A stretch of 64,000 bases of DNA from Coffea arabica (GCF_036785885.1 NC_092317.1:8558501-8622500); one strand, 5' to 3'. Shown: positions 1 to 10,932, counted from the first letter of the stretch. Translations and numbers: made by a program. Notes: generated by a model not told the origin, from the sequence alone.

Positions 1-3000
1 TTATACATAATTTGGAAAGGAGCCAGTTGATTGAGAAATGATGCGCCTAAGATGATATGGTTAGTCAAATACTCAGTCAAGAAGAAAGTATCTGAGAATT
101 GGTTTTGTATATTTAAAAATTTGAATTCAATATCAAGTATAGGATTTTTGGTCTTTCTAAGGAATTCTAAAAATTGGGTTGGGATAAGGTTTTTAGGAAT
201 ATAGTTTTGGTCTAACCCTGTATCAACTAAGGCTTTTGTTTCGATTACATAATTATCAATAATTAGTAATCGTATACGAATCAAGTCTTCCTGAAATAAC
301 TGAGAATTGTTATTCAGGTTCCAAGGTTTAATTGTTTTTTGTAGGGACATAGGTTGAATAAGAAATCTATCAAGAATTTCCTGGAAACCATAAGTTTTTG
401 GTTTACAAGAATTTTGTCTAGGAATTTTTTCTGGAATGTCAAAGAAAAGATTCGAAATTTGGTTCGAGTATGGTTGTCTTGTTTCAAGAATATCTTCAAT
501 GATGCTGAAAAGAAGGTTATGATTTTTGGTTATCATATATCCTTCTTTTTCATCTTCATCACTGTTTGGGAAAGAAGATGTTGAAATGTATTTGTCATAA
601 TCTTCCTTTCGTTCAGATTTGAAACTATCTGATTCGATTAGAGGATTTGACAATTGGGCTGCTAGTCTTAAAATATTGAATTTTTGGAAATGTTGGCTTG
701 TGTATTTGAATAGATGGGTTTTGAAAATGGATAAGGCTCGCTGTTTTGTAGAAGGAAAAAGGGTTTTGAAACCCATAGGTTGGGGTTGTTTATTGGGCCT
801 TGTATGGTAATTCAATGGCCCAAACTGTTTGTAAAAAGATCCAAGATTTCTTCCTTGGGACTGATCTTCCGTCGGATTGGGAAACCAGTCAGCTTGTTGG
901 TTCTGTTCACCAGTTGTTTCTTTCCAAGACTTAATCTTCTTGTATTGGGTTTCAAGAAGGCCTTTGAAGAAATCTTTGTTGTGAACTTTGTTTCTGTCTG
1001 ATTTCATCAGGAGTATATATTGATATCTTCTGGAGCTTGGGAATAGTTTTGATGAATCCTCTTGGATGACTCCAGAATCATCATCAGATGTGATATTGAA
1101 TAACATTGTTCCTGGCAGGATGTTCCCATCTTGTAGATTAGATTCATCCCTGTTGGTTGTGACTAGAATATTGTGAATAATATTTTTGTCTTCAATGATG
1201 AGATGTTCCTCAATGATGAGATGTTCCTCCCACCATCCTTTGAATTGCCCAATAAATCCTATGAATAGGATATGAACAATCAGTTGATTGCAGCCATGCA
1301 ACATAACTGCGGTTGTCATCTGTTGAGATGTCATAGGAAGATTGTATCTGAACATTTCATCTATGCTACATTCATAGATGTCTTCCTTATTGTACGAGTG
1401 TTGAAGGATATTGAGTTTTATCCTGAAAATATCAGAATGAAACATTTGGAGGTGGTATAGACTTTGGTTGTTTTCTTGGTTGGGGATATAATTTTGTATG
1501 GTACTGATCAAGGAAGTTCTTTGAATTTCGAACTCTTGTTTGGGTAAAGGAATTGGAAAGTATTGTTCAATCCAAAATTTTTTGTCTAAAGGTTTGAAAA
1601 GCAAGTTTGAGAAATATGTTTCTGGAAGAGGAGGTTTTGGGATGAATTGGGTAAAAAGATTGAAAAGGTATTTTTCTGGATAGATTGTAAGAATCTTCTT
1701 GGCATGGGTATAGGCTGCCTCTTGGTCAATCCTGATTTCAATTTCATGAATGACCAATTTTGTTGAAACAGACTCTGCCTGAATCTCTTGTTTGGTGACT
1801 GATTTGTTCAGAGAAGATCTTGTTTGAGGTTTTTGCCCGATGCGTCTAGTTTTCCACCGGATGTGTCTGATAGCTTGACATTTATTTCTTGTTTGAATAG
1901 GAGAATGATCAATTCTATTCTTCCAAGAATATAAATGCTGGAGGTATTTGAATTTCTGGATTTTGTGACTCCCCTTGCTGGGTCTGATGGATCTTGGAAT
2001 ATTGATTCGAGATCTAGCCAGATTTGTCAGATCTGATTTTTTAGATACTCCTTGTATTTGAGGTTGTTCCTTGAAGTTGTTGAAGATCCATGTCTCCTCT
2101 GTTTGTCCCTTGTATTTACTGGATAACCATGTTTCTTTTGTATAAGACTCCACCTTGAGACTTGGGTACTCAATATTAAGTACCTCTAACTTATCAAGCT
2201 GCAACCGTTTATAAGTTATAAAAGAATATATAAATGATTTAGGAATTTCTTTTGAATTTTTTCGTAAAGAATTTTGAATTATATCTTTAGTTGACTGGGT
2301 TTCAACTAACAGGTTTTCTTGTTTAAAAGAAATAATATTCGTTTGTGGATTAATAACCATTGTCTTGGAAAAAGGTTGAGAGGGAATTTCAGCAGTTTCT
2401 TGTTTAATAATTGATTTGAAGAAATCAATTTTTGTTTGAACATTTTCATTAGTTATAGGTTTGATACTATGTTGATTCTTATTTAAGACATTTATTGAGG
2501 AATATCCTACGTCTAAGGAATTTTCTATGTCTTTTCTAATACAAGTAGAATTAACAGAATTGTCAATTGATTGTCCGAAAATCAAGAGTTTTGAAGTCTT
2601 AATAGACTCTTGGTTTGTTAAATCTACTGGGTTTGATAGATCTACGGGAGAATCTGGTAAATCTATATCTGTTGGGTTTATATAGTTTGATTTTGATGGA
2701 TCTATGGATTCTGAGAGTTTATGAGAGGATTGTAGTGTCTGGGTTGTTTGAAACAGATCTATGGATAGATCTAAAGGTTCTTGTGTAGAATCTGTTTGGG
2801 ATAGATCTATGACTTTTGGCTTAGTTTGAATTGGATTTACAGGATCTAAAGTAGAACCCTGGGATTTTGACATAGAGGATGCAGGTTTTGAAATGTTTTG
2901 AAATGGATTTTTGAGTTCTGGTGCAGACTCTTTAGTTGTTTGAGACTCATACCAGTCAAAGAAATGAATATTTTGTTTTGTTTTTGTCAAAAAGTCATAA

Positions 3001-3260
3001 AAGTTTTCTTGAATATTTTTTCGGGCTTCTCCCTTATATTTGTCAAAAAATTGTTTTCTTTTAAAATAGTTGTGGTTTGCAAAGAACTCAGATCTAATGT
3101 GTTGTTCATTAATCTGGAATTCAGAATGGTTGTTTTCTAGTTTTCTTTGTATAAGAATTGACTGCTCAATTTGAGCAATTCTAGTTTGAAGTTTATTCAA
3201 AGATTTATTGTTTGAAGAAGAACTAGAATTTATGAAATATGCTTTAACTGGAGAAGTCAT
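1..3260 (-). pseudogene. Degraded caulimovirid-like polyprotein (left, inverted copy, partial)
   Basis: Read on the minus strand from an ATG at 3260-3258, fragments in several frames match the copy at 4630-8464. In order they are a region similar to the middle of the right copy's first ORF (near 3000-3110), a capsid-like block with the GWW motif (about 1220-1250), a block like the right copy's post-capsid region (about 550-800) and an aspartic protease with DTG at 216-224. No long ORF survives, so this is a decayed copy. The movement-protein core and the CCHC zinc knuckle that the right copy has are not visible, and a short block resembling the end of the movement protein (near 1985-2030) lies out of order, so the copy is mosaic. 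An 18-bp tandem duplication sits near 1196-1230. The element continues past base 1. It is an old genomic copy of a plant pararetrovirus-like element, inferred from similarity to its partner. Confidence 0.75.
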
Positions 3261-3317
3261 TTGAAAATTAAAACAAGAAAATAAATAAACACTTAAATGA
3301 TTTTGAAGACTTATAAT

Positions 3318-4586
3318 CCTCTTCCCTTTGGCACAGAATCCTTCGGGATCCATGGAGGATAAACCATTTTTCTTAATCAGATTATAAAGGATAGTGTGAA
3401 ACCTACAAGAAAAGATCTAACCTTTTGAGAAGAATTAACTATGCATGACGACCATATTTCCATTATATTAAAGATAGTAAAAATAAACCTACGAGAATAG
3501 ATCTAAATCTTTTGAGAAAGATTAACTATACATGACGACCATATTTCCAAACAAAATCATAAAATTGATAGTAAAAACTCATTTTCCCTGGATCTGATCT
3601 TGTGGCACTTCCCCGTCTTGGAGTACGTCCCAAGAACCTCAACGCCCCTACAGAGCCAAATCCCATGGTCTTACCTGGACCGGACGTTGGCACTTACTGG
3701 ATCCATGCCATTCAATCAGATCCAAAGTCATGAAATCAGAACTATCAAAATTATAATAAGCTTAAATACATTAGATGGTAATCACGAAGTTAACCAGTCT
3801 CATCTAATAAGATCTAAACTTGTAGATCTACACTATCAGTAGCATAAATAAGAAAGATGGTAATCACGAAGTTAATAAATTTCATCAGGAAGATATAAAC
3901 TTGTAGATCTACACTACCAACATCATAATAAGTAAAGAAAGATAGCCATCTCCCCACTTCCCCCTCTGGCTCTTATTATGATATTGGTAGTGTAGATCTA
4001 CAAGTTTATATCTTTCTGATGAAATTTATTAACTTCGTGATTACCATTTTTCTTATTTATGCTACTGATAGTGTAGATCTACAAGTTTAGATCTTATTAG
4101 ATGAGACTGGTTAACTTCGTGATTACCATCTAATGTATTCAAGCTTGTTATAATTTTGATAGTTCTGATTTCATGACTTTGGATCTGATTGAATGACATG
4201 GATCCAGTAAGTGCCAACGTCCGGTCCAGGTAAGACCATGGGATTTGGCTCTGTAGGGGCGTTGAGGTTCTTGGGACGTACTCCAAGACGGGGAAGTGTC
4301 ACAAGATCAGATCCAGGGAAAATGGGTTTTTACTATCAATCTTATGATTTTGTTTGGAAATATGGTCGACATGTATAGTTAATCTTTCTCAAAAGATTTA
4401 GATCTATTCTCGTAGGTTTATTTTTACTATCTTTAATATGATGGAAATATGGTCGTCATGCATAGTTAATTCTTTTCAAAAGGCTAGATCTTTTCTTGTA
4501 GGTTTCACACTATCCTTTATAATCTGATTAAGAAAAATGGTTTATCCTCCATGGATCCCGAAGGATTCTGTACCAAAGGGAAGAGG
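3318..4586. repeat. 1.27-kb near-perfect palindrome between the two viral-like copies
   Basis: Left arm 3318-3932 and right arm 3972-4586 are each 615 bases and are reverse complements with only scattered mismatches. A 39-base non-palindromic centre (3933-3971) separates them. Each arm ends 44-58 bases before the ATG of a divergently oriented polyprotein (3260 on minus, 4630 on plus). Each arm also holds two different pairs of imperfect direct repeats of about 85 bases. On the left these are near 3389-3470 with 3474-3550, and near 3773-3856 with 3857-3935. Arms this similar suggest recent duplication or ongoing gene conversion. No tRNA-Met primer site was found in the arms. Possible roles are a shared leader/promoter or a by-product of inverted insertion. 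Confidence 0.9.
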
Positions 4587-4629
4587 AACATAAAGTTTGA
4601 TTATCTAATTTGATATATTGTTTCTTTTC

Positions 4630-6588
4630 ATGGCTTCTTTCTTTAGAACCAACTCTAGCTCTTCTAGTTCCTCTTCAAACACCAAACTAAAAGAAGAAAT
4701 TCACATACAAGATATCAATCAAGAAATAGACAATTGGGAAATTCCAAAATATACTCAAACTGATATTTATGAAAGAGATAGAAAATGGATGTTTTCTACT
4801 TCGGATTATACAATTAAAACGGTAGAACAAACTATAGCATTAGATGCTGATCATGAAGAAATCAAACTATTATCCAAAAGAACAATAGAAAAACATAAGG
4901 AAAAATACAATTATATTCATTTTGGATTAGTACAAATTGCAGCTAAACCTTTGACAAGAGAAGGATTAGATACATCCCTACTCCTTTGTCTTAGAGATAG
5001 CAGATTCTTAGAATTCAATGATTCCCTCCTAGGTATGGCAGAAACAAGCCTTTGCGGAGGACCAGTATATTTTGATTGTTTTCCAAACTTTACAGTCTCT
5101 TTAAAAGATAAAAATATTCTGGATACTTTAGCATTAAACATAAAAACTGCTAACTATAGAGTCAAAACTGGGACTCTTCCTGTGGCTGTCATCTATAGAA
5201 TTCAATACAAAGTTATGAATTCAGCATTCAGGACAGGAGCCTTAAAAACTTTACAAAAAGGAGAAACAGTCCTATTCCAAACAGATCTGGCTAGATCTAG
5301 GATTACAGTTCCAAGATCTATCACCTGGAACCAGATCTCACTACCAGAAAGCTGGGTTCTTCCCGAAGTAGCTCCAGCAGATCCAATACAAAATACATCA
5401 GTCTCAAGCATTCAACAATTTGCTTCTGGAGCTGTTCAAATCAAATTTAACAGATCTATGAGTTTCAGGGCATCATCTTCATCAACAACTGGTATAGATA
5501 TGCCTAGATACTCAACAGGAAGAAGGTCAGTTTCAGACAGACCACTGAATCCTTCCATTTCAACCAGGCTACAAGATCTAGATCTTTCTTCTAAAATTCC
5601 ACAAGCAAGGTATGCAGCCAGCAGACCTACTCCTTCGGAGGTCCAAGATGAATCCTCTGATGATGCGGAACAAGAAGGACTTCCTAGATCTCCTACATAC
5701 TCCTCAATAACAGAGAATCGTCCTCAACTGGATGAGTTAAGGGTGATTTCTTTGGATAAACAAAATATCAGAACAGAATTTTATGCTGACAACAATTATT
5801 CAAAAAGAATGTGGTTCTTTGGCAAATACAAGGGACAACATCGACAAAAGATACAGGAAGAATTCTATGGGTTTCTTAGAAGAACAAAACAACATATTCA
5901 GTTCTTCGACTGGTTTGAAGTATATTCACAAAGAAAAGGAATTGATTATCCTTTTTCGCAAACAACAAATGTGGTAACAAGGTGGCAAACAGCTGAAGGA
6001 GAAATCCAAGCACAACTTCCACCATCCAAGTCAATTACCTTCACATACAAGTCAACGGAAATAAATGCCAAGCCATTCAAGCTCAAAAATATCCAGGATG
6101 AAGGAGCAATTAATAGCAAAGACATCCAGGGAATTTATGAGCAAAACAACTACACCAACAAGTATCTCCAAGCACTTGGAGAATATCTTTTAACCCAACC
6201 TATTCTTAAAAATCCTTCTACAACCACTTCTTCATCAAACCCAATTTTCAAGCCTCATGAAATACCAACCAAATTTCAGAACGAGCTCCAAAACAAACCC
6301 TTAACCCAATTAGAAAAACGGATAGCCAAAATAGAACAATCCTTCTCTACCCCACCATCCAAACAAGGGTCAAATAACCAAGGTTCTGCAAGTATTAGTC
6401 AAACAGCTTGCACTATTACCAAAGGAGAATCTCAAGAACCCTTGACTTTAAACAAATTACATCAACCTTCTTCTTCACAAAACCAAATTTCCAATTGGAA
6501 AAATCCACAAAAACTATACTATTCCAGAGCCACTTATCCAGATATCCTTCTTGAAGAAAAAACCCAACATCCTGCAAAATTCATATAA
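4630..6588 (+). CDS. Caulimovirid-like movement-protein ORF (endogenous pararetrovirus)
   Basis: This open frame encodes 652 aa from the ATG at 4630; an upstream in-frame TTG is not a likely plant start. Residues about 45-235 look like a 30K-superfamily cell-to-cell movement protein of Caulimoviridae: an IHFGLVQI-type start, an LRDSR core, a GPVYF block and a PRSITW block. A Ser-rich low-complexity region and a second conserved block (HIQFFDWFE, about residue 425) follow. A coiled-coil-like heptad (LEKRIAKIEQ) lies near residue 570. The frame ends at 6588. The capsid frame starts in the next frame around an A-run near 6556-6563, while the left copy reads continuously across the matching place, so a one-base length change there probably broke the polyprotein. 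Expression cannot be judged from sequence. Confidence 0.8.
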   Translation: MASFFRTNSSSSSSSSNTKLKEEIHIQDINQEIDNWEIPKYTQTDIYERDRKWMFSTSDYTIKTVEQTIALDADHEEIKLLSKRTIEKHKEKYNYIHFGLVQIAAKPLTREGLDTSLLLCLRDSRFLEFNDSLLGMAETSLCGGPVYFDCFPNFTVSLKDKNILDTLALNIKTANYRVKTGTLPVAVIYRIQYKVMNSAFRTGALKTLQKGETVLFQTDLARSRITVPRSITWNQISLPESWVLPEVAPADPIQNTSVSSIQQFASGAVQIKFNRSMSFRASSSSTTGIDMPRYSTGRRSVSDRPLNPSISTRLQDLDLSSKIPQARYAASRPTPSEVQDESSDDAEQEGLPRSPTYSSITENRPQLDELRVISLDKQNIRTEFYADNNYSKRMWFFGKYKGQHRQKIQEEFYGFLRRTKQHIQFFDWFEVYSQRKGIDYPFSQTTNVVTRWQTAEGEIQAQLPPSKSITFTYKSTEINAKPFKLKNIQDEGAINSKDIQGIYEQNNYTNKYLQALGEYLLTQPILKNPSTTTSSSNPIFKPHEIPTKFQNELQNKPLTQLEKRIAKIEQSFSTPPSKQGSNNQGSASISQTACTITKGESQEPLTLNKLHQPSSSQNQISNWKNPQKLYYSRATYPDILLEEKTQHPAKFI

Positions 6589-8464
6589 TGCCAACAACAT
6601 ATATGAATGGAGTATAGATGGGATTTCTGAATACAACATTCTCACAATCCTTCAACAAATGACGATGGTGGCAACAGCCTACAGGACATCACATGGCTGC
6701 ACTGACCAATTAGCTGCTCATATCCTAATAACAGGATTTACTGGGCAACTAAAAGGTTGGTGGGATGAACACCTCACTACAGAAGACAAAGACAACATTC
6801 TCAATGCCGTCAAGGTGGATACTAATGGTGAACCAATTCTTTGAGATGGAGACACTATCTCAGATGCGGTAGCAACCTTAATATTCACTATTGCAAAGAC
6901 GTTCGTAGGTGATCCAGGGATATTCAGGGAAAAATCATCGGAGTTGCTAAACAATCTCAAATGCAAAAGTCTTTCAGATTTTCGATGGTATAAGGATACA
7001 TTCTTAACCAGGATATATTCCAGGACAGATGGCAACAAGGCCTATTGGAAGGAAAAATTCCTTGATGGTCTTCCAAAATCTTTACGAGACCTTGTTTGAG
7101 AAGAACTAAGGACTCAATACAATGAAACTGTACCATGGGAAGAAATAACCTATGGACAGTTAACAAGTCAAATTCAACAAGTGGCACTCAAAGTGTACAG
7201 ACAAGACAAGATGCTCAGACAACTAGCAAAGGATCGAGCCCAAAGGAGAAAAGATCTTGGATCCTTTTGTGAACAGTTTGGGTTACCCAGTTGCTATAAA
7301 AAACCTCACAAACGGCCCAAACCCACAAAACATTTTGAAAAACCTCCTATATACAAAAAGAAATATCAGCCCAAACAACCTTTACCAATACAGTCTCCAC
7401 CCATCCAGTCTCCTCAAATAACAAACTCCTCTCCAGTTTGCTACAAATGCCACAAACCCGGACATATAGCCCGTTACTGTAAACTTAACCAAAGGATCAG
7501 TACCTTAGGGCTAGAAGACCAAGTTAAAACCCAAATATCAAATCTTCTAATCGAATCAGAAACTGATGATTCTGAAAAAGAAGAAGATTATCTCAATCAG
7601 TTAGAAGATGATATTTCAACATCTTATTCCTCTCATACCACCAGTGATAAAGAAGAAGGAGGTCCTACCATCAATGTTTTGACAAAAGATCAAAACCTTC
7701 TTCTTGACATCATTGAAGATACTTCTGAAATAGAGAAAAGACAACTCTATTTAGACAAATTCAAAGAATCCCTGAACCAAGCCACAAATTCTTCAAATCC
7801 CTTAGCCAGAGACCCTAGAATTCTTAAAACCTATAATCTCACAGACATTCTTGATAGATTTCCTTCCAAATCTATTAAACCTTTAACCCTACAACACCTT
7901 CAAACAGAAATTGATCTGCTCAAAGAAGAGATTAGATCAATTAAAGCCAAACAAGACCTTAACAACCTTGTTCTTCAAAACCTAACACCAATTGAGAAAC
8001 CTATCAATCAAGAGGATTATGAATTCCTAGAACAACTTTCTAAAAAACCCAAGGAAGACAAGGATTATTTGGTCCAGATTCGATTGCTAATTAATAATAA
8101 TTACGTGATCGAAACTGAAGCCCTATTTGATACGGGGGCAGACCAAAGTTGTATTCTTGAAAGCCTTATCCCACCTCAATTCTTTGAACAAAACAAAGAA
8201 ATTCTCAGAGGGGCTAATGGATCCAAACTTGAAATTAACTTCAAGTTAACAAATGTTCAAATCCAATTCTCCTCCTTATCTATTCCAAATACATTTCTTC
8301 TAGCCAAAAAACTATCCAATAATGTTATTCTTGGAACACCTTTTATTCAAAAACTTGTTCCTTATCTCACTACAAACGAGGGCATAATACCCCAACTTCT
8401 TGATTCAAATGCCCTCCTGCCTTTTTCTAAAAAACTAACAAATTCTGTTTTGCAGGAAGAATGA
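6551..8464 (+). pseudogene. Capsid / zinc-knuckle / aspartic protease region (broken by two stops)
   Basis: One frame runs from about 6551 to 8464 with in-frame TGA codons at 6842-6844 and 7097-7099; downstream of the second it stays open for more than 450 codons. Features in order are a capsid-like block with GWWDEHL (about 6750), a basic Lys/Pro-rich stretch, a CCHC zinc knuckle CX2CX4HX4C at 7439-7480 (nucleic-acid binding, as in gag or pararetroviral capsids), an acidic Glu/Asp/Ser stretch, a coiled-coil region, and a retropepsin-like protease with DTGAD at 8129-8143 and the partner motif VILGTPF near 8330. The frame ends cleanly at 8464 with no reverse transcriptase or RNase H. Both breaks fit old decay. 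Assignment to Caulimoviridae rests on the linked movement protein; gag of a Ty3-type element is the alternative for this part alone. Confidence 0.75.
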
Positions 8465-8832
8465 CAAATTCAGCAACAGTCGACGAATGGATACCTCAAT
8501 ATCTTGCCAATAATTCTATCGCAAAAGAATATTATTCTCACAAACATCAATGCAGGGAAGATAGGATCAGATTCTTCAATGTTGTATTTTACAACTTTGA
8601 AACTGGACAAAGAATTCCTCCCTATCTTCGGTATCAACATAACAACATTGTTGCAAAACCAACAAACAACACAGTTCGCAGTTTGAAGGATCAAAGCTTC
8701 ATGAGGCGAAGAAAAATTCAGAGACTAATTCTTCACAAACATTGGATCAAGCATCAAAGAGGAACACAAGCACCTGAGATTGACAAAATGATTCAAGAAA
8801 CAAAACAAGAGCTATCCACAACTATCTTCTAA
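8461..8832 (+). CDS. Unrecognised 123-aa basic protein overlapping the protease ORF
   Basis: The ATG shares four bases (ATGA) with the protease stop, an arrangement typical of coupled ORFs in compact viral genomes. The product is 123 aa and basic, with a cluster FMRRRKIQRLILHKHWIKH around residues 80-98 and a probable C-terminal helix. I do not recognise the family. It sits where caulimovirids carry reverse transcriptase or a transactivator but shows no RT motif such as YxDD. It could be a small accessory protein, the remnant of a larger downstream ORF, or chance. The clean overlap and full openness argue against chance. Confidence 0.5.
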   Translation: MTNSATVDEWIPQYLANNSIAKEYYSHKHQCREDRIRFFNVVFYNFETGQRIPPYLRYQHNNIVAKPTNNTVRSLKDQSFMRRRKIQRLILHKHWIKHQRGTQAPEIDKMIQETKQELSTTIF

Positions 8833-8886
8833 AAAAGATGTTCAAGCTGGCTCAATCGGAACAAAATTCGGAAAAAATCATTTTTT

Positions 8887-9026
8887 CTGTAGCACCGGAG
8901 GCACTGTAGCAATCCGGCAAGTTACTGTGCAAACACGGCAACAAAAGACAAACGTTGCACTGTAGCAAACACTGTAGCAAACACTGTAGCGGGTACTGTA
9001 GCACTACGGAAATTTTGCTATAAATA
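8887..9026 (+). promoter_or_regulatory. Promoter with six CTGTAGC motifs and a TATA box
   Basis: CTGTAGC occurs at 8887, 8904, 8960, 8972, 8984 and 8996; the last four are exactly 12 bases apart. A good TATA box, TATAAATA, follows at 9019-9026, with a CA-rich likely start region near 9050 and a CT-rich leader (9083-9123). This looks like the enhancer and core promoter of a pararetrovirus or retroelement transcript, placed directly after the last viral-like ORF, as the pregenomic promoter is in caulimoviruses. The function of the motif is inferred. Confidence 0.65.
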
Positions 9027-9049
9027 CCCCTCAAGCCCAACACATTCCA

Positions 9050-9500
9050 CACACCATTCTTACACCAATTCTTCAAAGCTACTTCTCTCTCTAGCTTGAA
9101 GAATCCTCCTCTCTCTCTCTACAAACTAGTTTTTAGATTTTTAGTTTTTAGTTTTAATCAAACAAAGGAGCAAGCCCTTGTGCAAGCTTCATATCTGTAA
9201 GCTCTCTTTTATTTTCTTGTATTCCTATCATTCAATCAAATGGTTGGCTGAGCCACCTACATTCATATTCATTTACTTGTTTTTATTTATTTTGTTTATA
9301 CTAATCATACATGGCTGGTTATACCGCCTGAGCTAACAACTAACTTGTTTTTATTCCTTTATTTACATTCTGTTTATACATGGCTGGTTTAACCGCCTAT
9401 ACTAACTAGTGGCAGTCCGGCTGCGACCCACTTCCTAACTTTTATGCTTTCCTCCTCTATTCTTTACTTGTTCCTGGTTTAAGGGGCTAACCCCTCGTCC
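9050..9500 (+). other. Probable transcribed leader with three imperfect GGCTG...CC(G)CC repeats
   Basis: Downstream of the TATA box the sequence is CT-rich, then T-rich. Three related segments follow, at about 9241, 9308 and 9377, each with TGGYTGG, then a CCACC or CCGCC, then a T-rich spacer with TGTTTATA. No ORF of note is present. This may be the untranslated leader or R/U5-like part of the viral-like element. No primer-binding site was recognised. Confidence 0.35.
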
Positions 9501-10700
9501 CGTGTTTAACTATTAACTAATTAACTAATTATCTAATTAATTAACTAATTAACTAATTATCTAATTATCTAATTAACTAATTAACTAAAGCTGTTGTCTG
9601 TCCGAAACTAACAAACTATTTGCATGTTAAACTAATTAACTAATTAACTAATTAACTAACTAACTAATTAACAAACTATTTGCATGTTAAACTATGCAGT
9701 ACGCATTACCTATTTAAATTATCGGCTCTTTATAGGTATTTTACTTTCAAACATTTAATTTATGATAAAAACATCAATGTTTGTAAGTAAAATTTAAAAA
9801 GTATTACAGTAATATTCTTACAAAAAGGGAGGGGCATAGGGCCATAAATTAAATGTTTGAAAGTAAGAATATTGATATTACTGTAACACTTTTTGAATTT
9901 TACTTACAAACATTGACATTTTTATCATAAATTAAATGTTTGAAAGTAAAATACCCATAAAGAGCCGATACTTTAAATAGATAATGAGTAATGCATATAG
10001 TTTAACATGCAAATAGTTTGTTAATTAGTTAGTTAATTAGTTTAACATGCAAAAGTTTGTTAGTTTCGGATAGACAACAGTTTTAGTTAATTAGTTAATT
10101 AGATAAACAGAAATTAGTTAATTAGTTAACTAATTAGATAATTAGTTAGTTAATTAGTTAAGCAGTTAATTAGTTTAACATGCAAATAGTTTGTTAGTTT
10201 CGGATAGACAACAGCTTTAGTTAATTAGTTAATTAGTTAAGCAGTTAATTAGTTAATTAGTTTAATATGCAAATAGTTTGTTAGTTTCGGATAGACAACA
10301 ACTTTAGTTAATTAGATAATTAGTTAATTAGTTAATTAGATAAACAAAAATTAGTTAATTAGTTAATTAATTAATTAGATAATTAGGTAGTTAATTAGTT
10401 AAGCAGTTAATTAGTTTAACATGCAAATAGTTTGTTAGTTTCGGACAGACAACAGTTTTAGTTAATTAGTTAATTAGATAAATAGAAATTAGTTAATTAG
10501 TTAATTAATTAATTAGTTAATTAGTTAATAGTTAATTAGGTAATTAGTTAATAGTTAATTAGTTTAACTATGCAGAAATAGTTTGATTAGTTAATAACTA
10601 TTAACAATTAGATAATTAGTTAATTAGTTATTAATTAATTAGATTATTAGTTATTTAGTTATTTAGTTAATTAGTTAATTAGTTAAACTATGCAGAAATA
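9500..10700. repeat. TTAATTAG-type AT-rich arrays enclosing a 0.5-kb palindrome
   Basis: Most of this stretch is runs of TTAATTAG / CTAATTAA variants, punctuated by a recurring module with AACATGCAAATAGTTTG and GTTTCGGA(T/C)AGACAACAG (about 10030, 10170, 10260, 10420). Inside it, 9591-9821 and 9863-10080 are inverted copies of each other around a 41-base loop, including the AAAGAGCCGATA segment and the CTGTTGTCTGTCCGAAAC end. The same arrays and module recur at 13190-13600 inside the MULE-type element, so this is probably the interior of a related element. Confidence 0.75.
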
Positions 10701-10732
10701 GTTAATTTAGTGTAATTTTTATTAACAAATGT

Positions 10733-10932
10733 TTTGTTGGGTTTGATGAAAGTACTCATCACATTCATTTGGTAAAATTAAATCATGTCAGGGGTACTTT
10801 AGTAAATTGACTCACTTTTGCCTATTAAATTGCCTCCAACTTTTGATAGGGGAGGTCAGTGCTATTTCAAAATTGATAGGGGAGGTCAATGCTATTACTA
10901 TAAAAGTCAGGGGAGGTTTCTGCAATTATCCC
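10733..10932. mobile_element. Right terminus of a MULE-type element (left end not found)
   Basis: The 200 bases ending in TTTCTGCAATTATCCC are closely similar to the right end of the complete element at 12236-13809. They include the GATGAAAGTACTCA start of the conserved block and the repeated GATAGGGGAGGTCA(G/A)TGCTAT. The TTAATTAG arrays upstream correspond to that element's interior. I found no matching left terminus, so its size and target duplication are unknown. Confidence 0.65.

Noticed and set aside
3600..3842. 80-codon frame and its mirror at 4062-4286
   Set aside because: Both come from the palindrome arms and are open by symmetry; no protein family is visible.
4618..4629. Upstream TTG start for the movement-protein ORF
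   Set aside because: Plants and plant pararetroviruses use ATG here; the ATG at 4630 is preferred.
9500..10700. CRISPR-like array
   Set aside because: The repeats are continuous simple AT-rich units without unique spacers, in a plant nuclear context.
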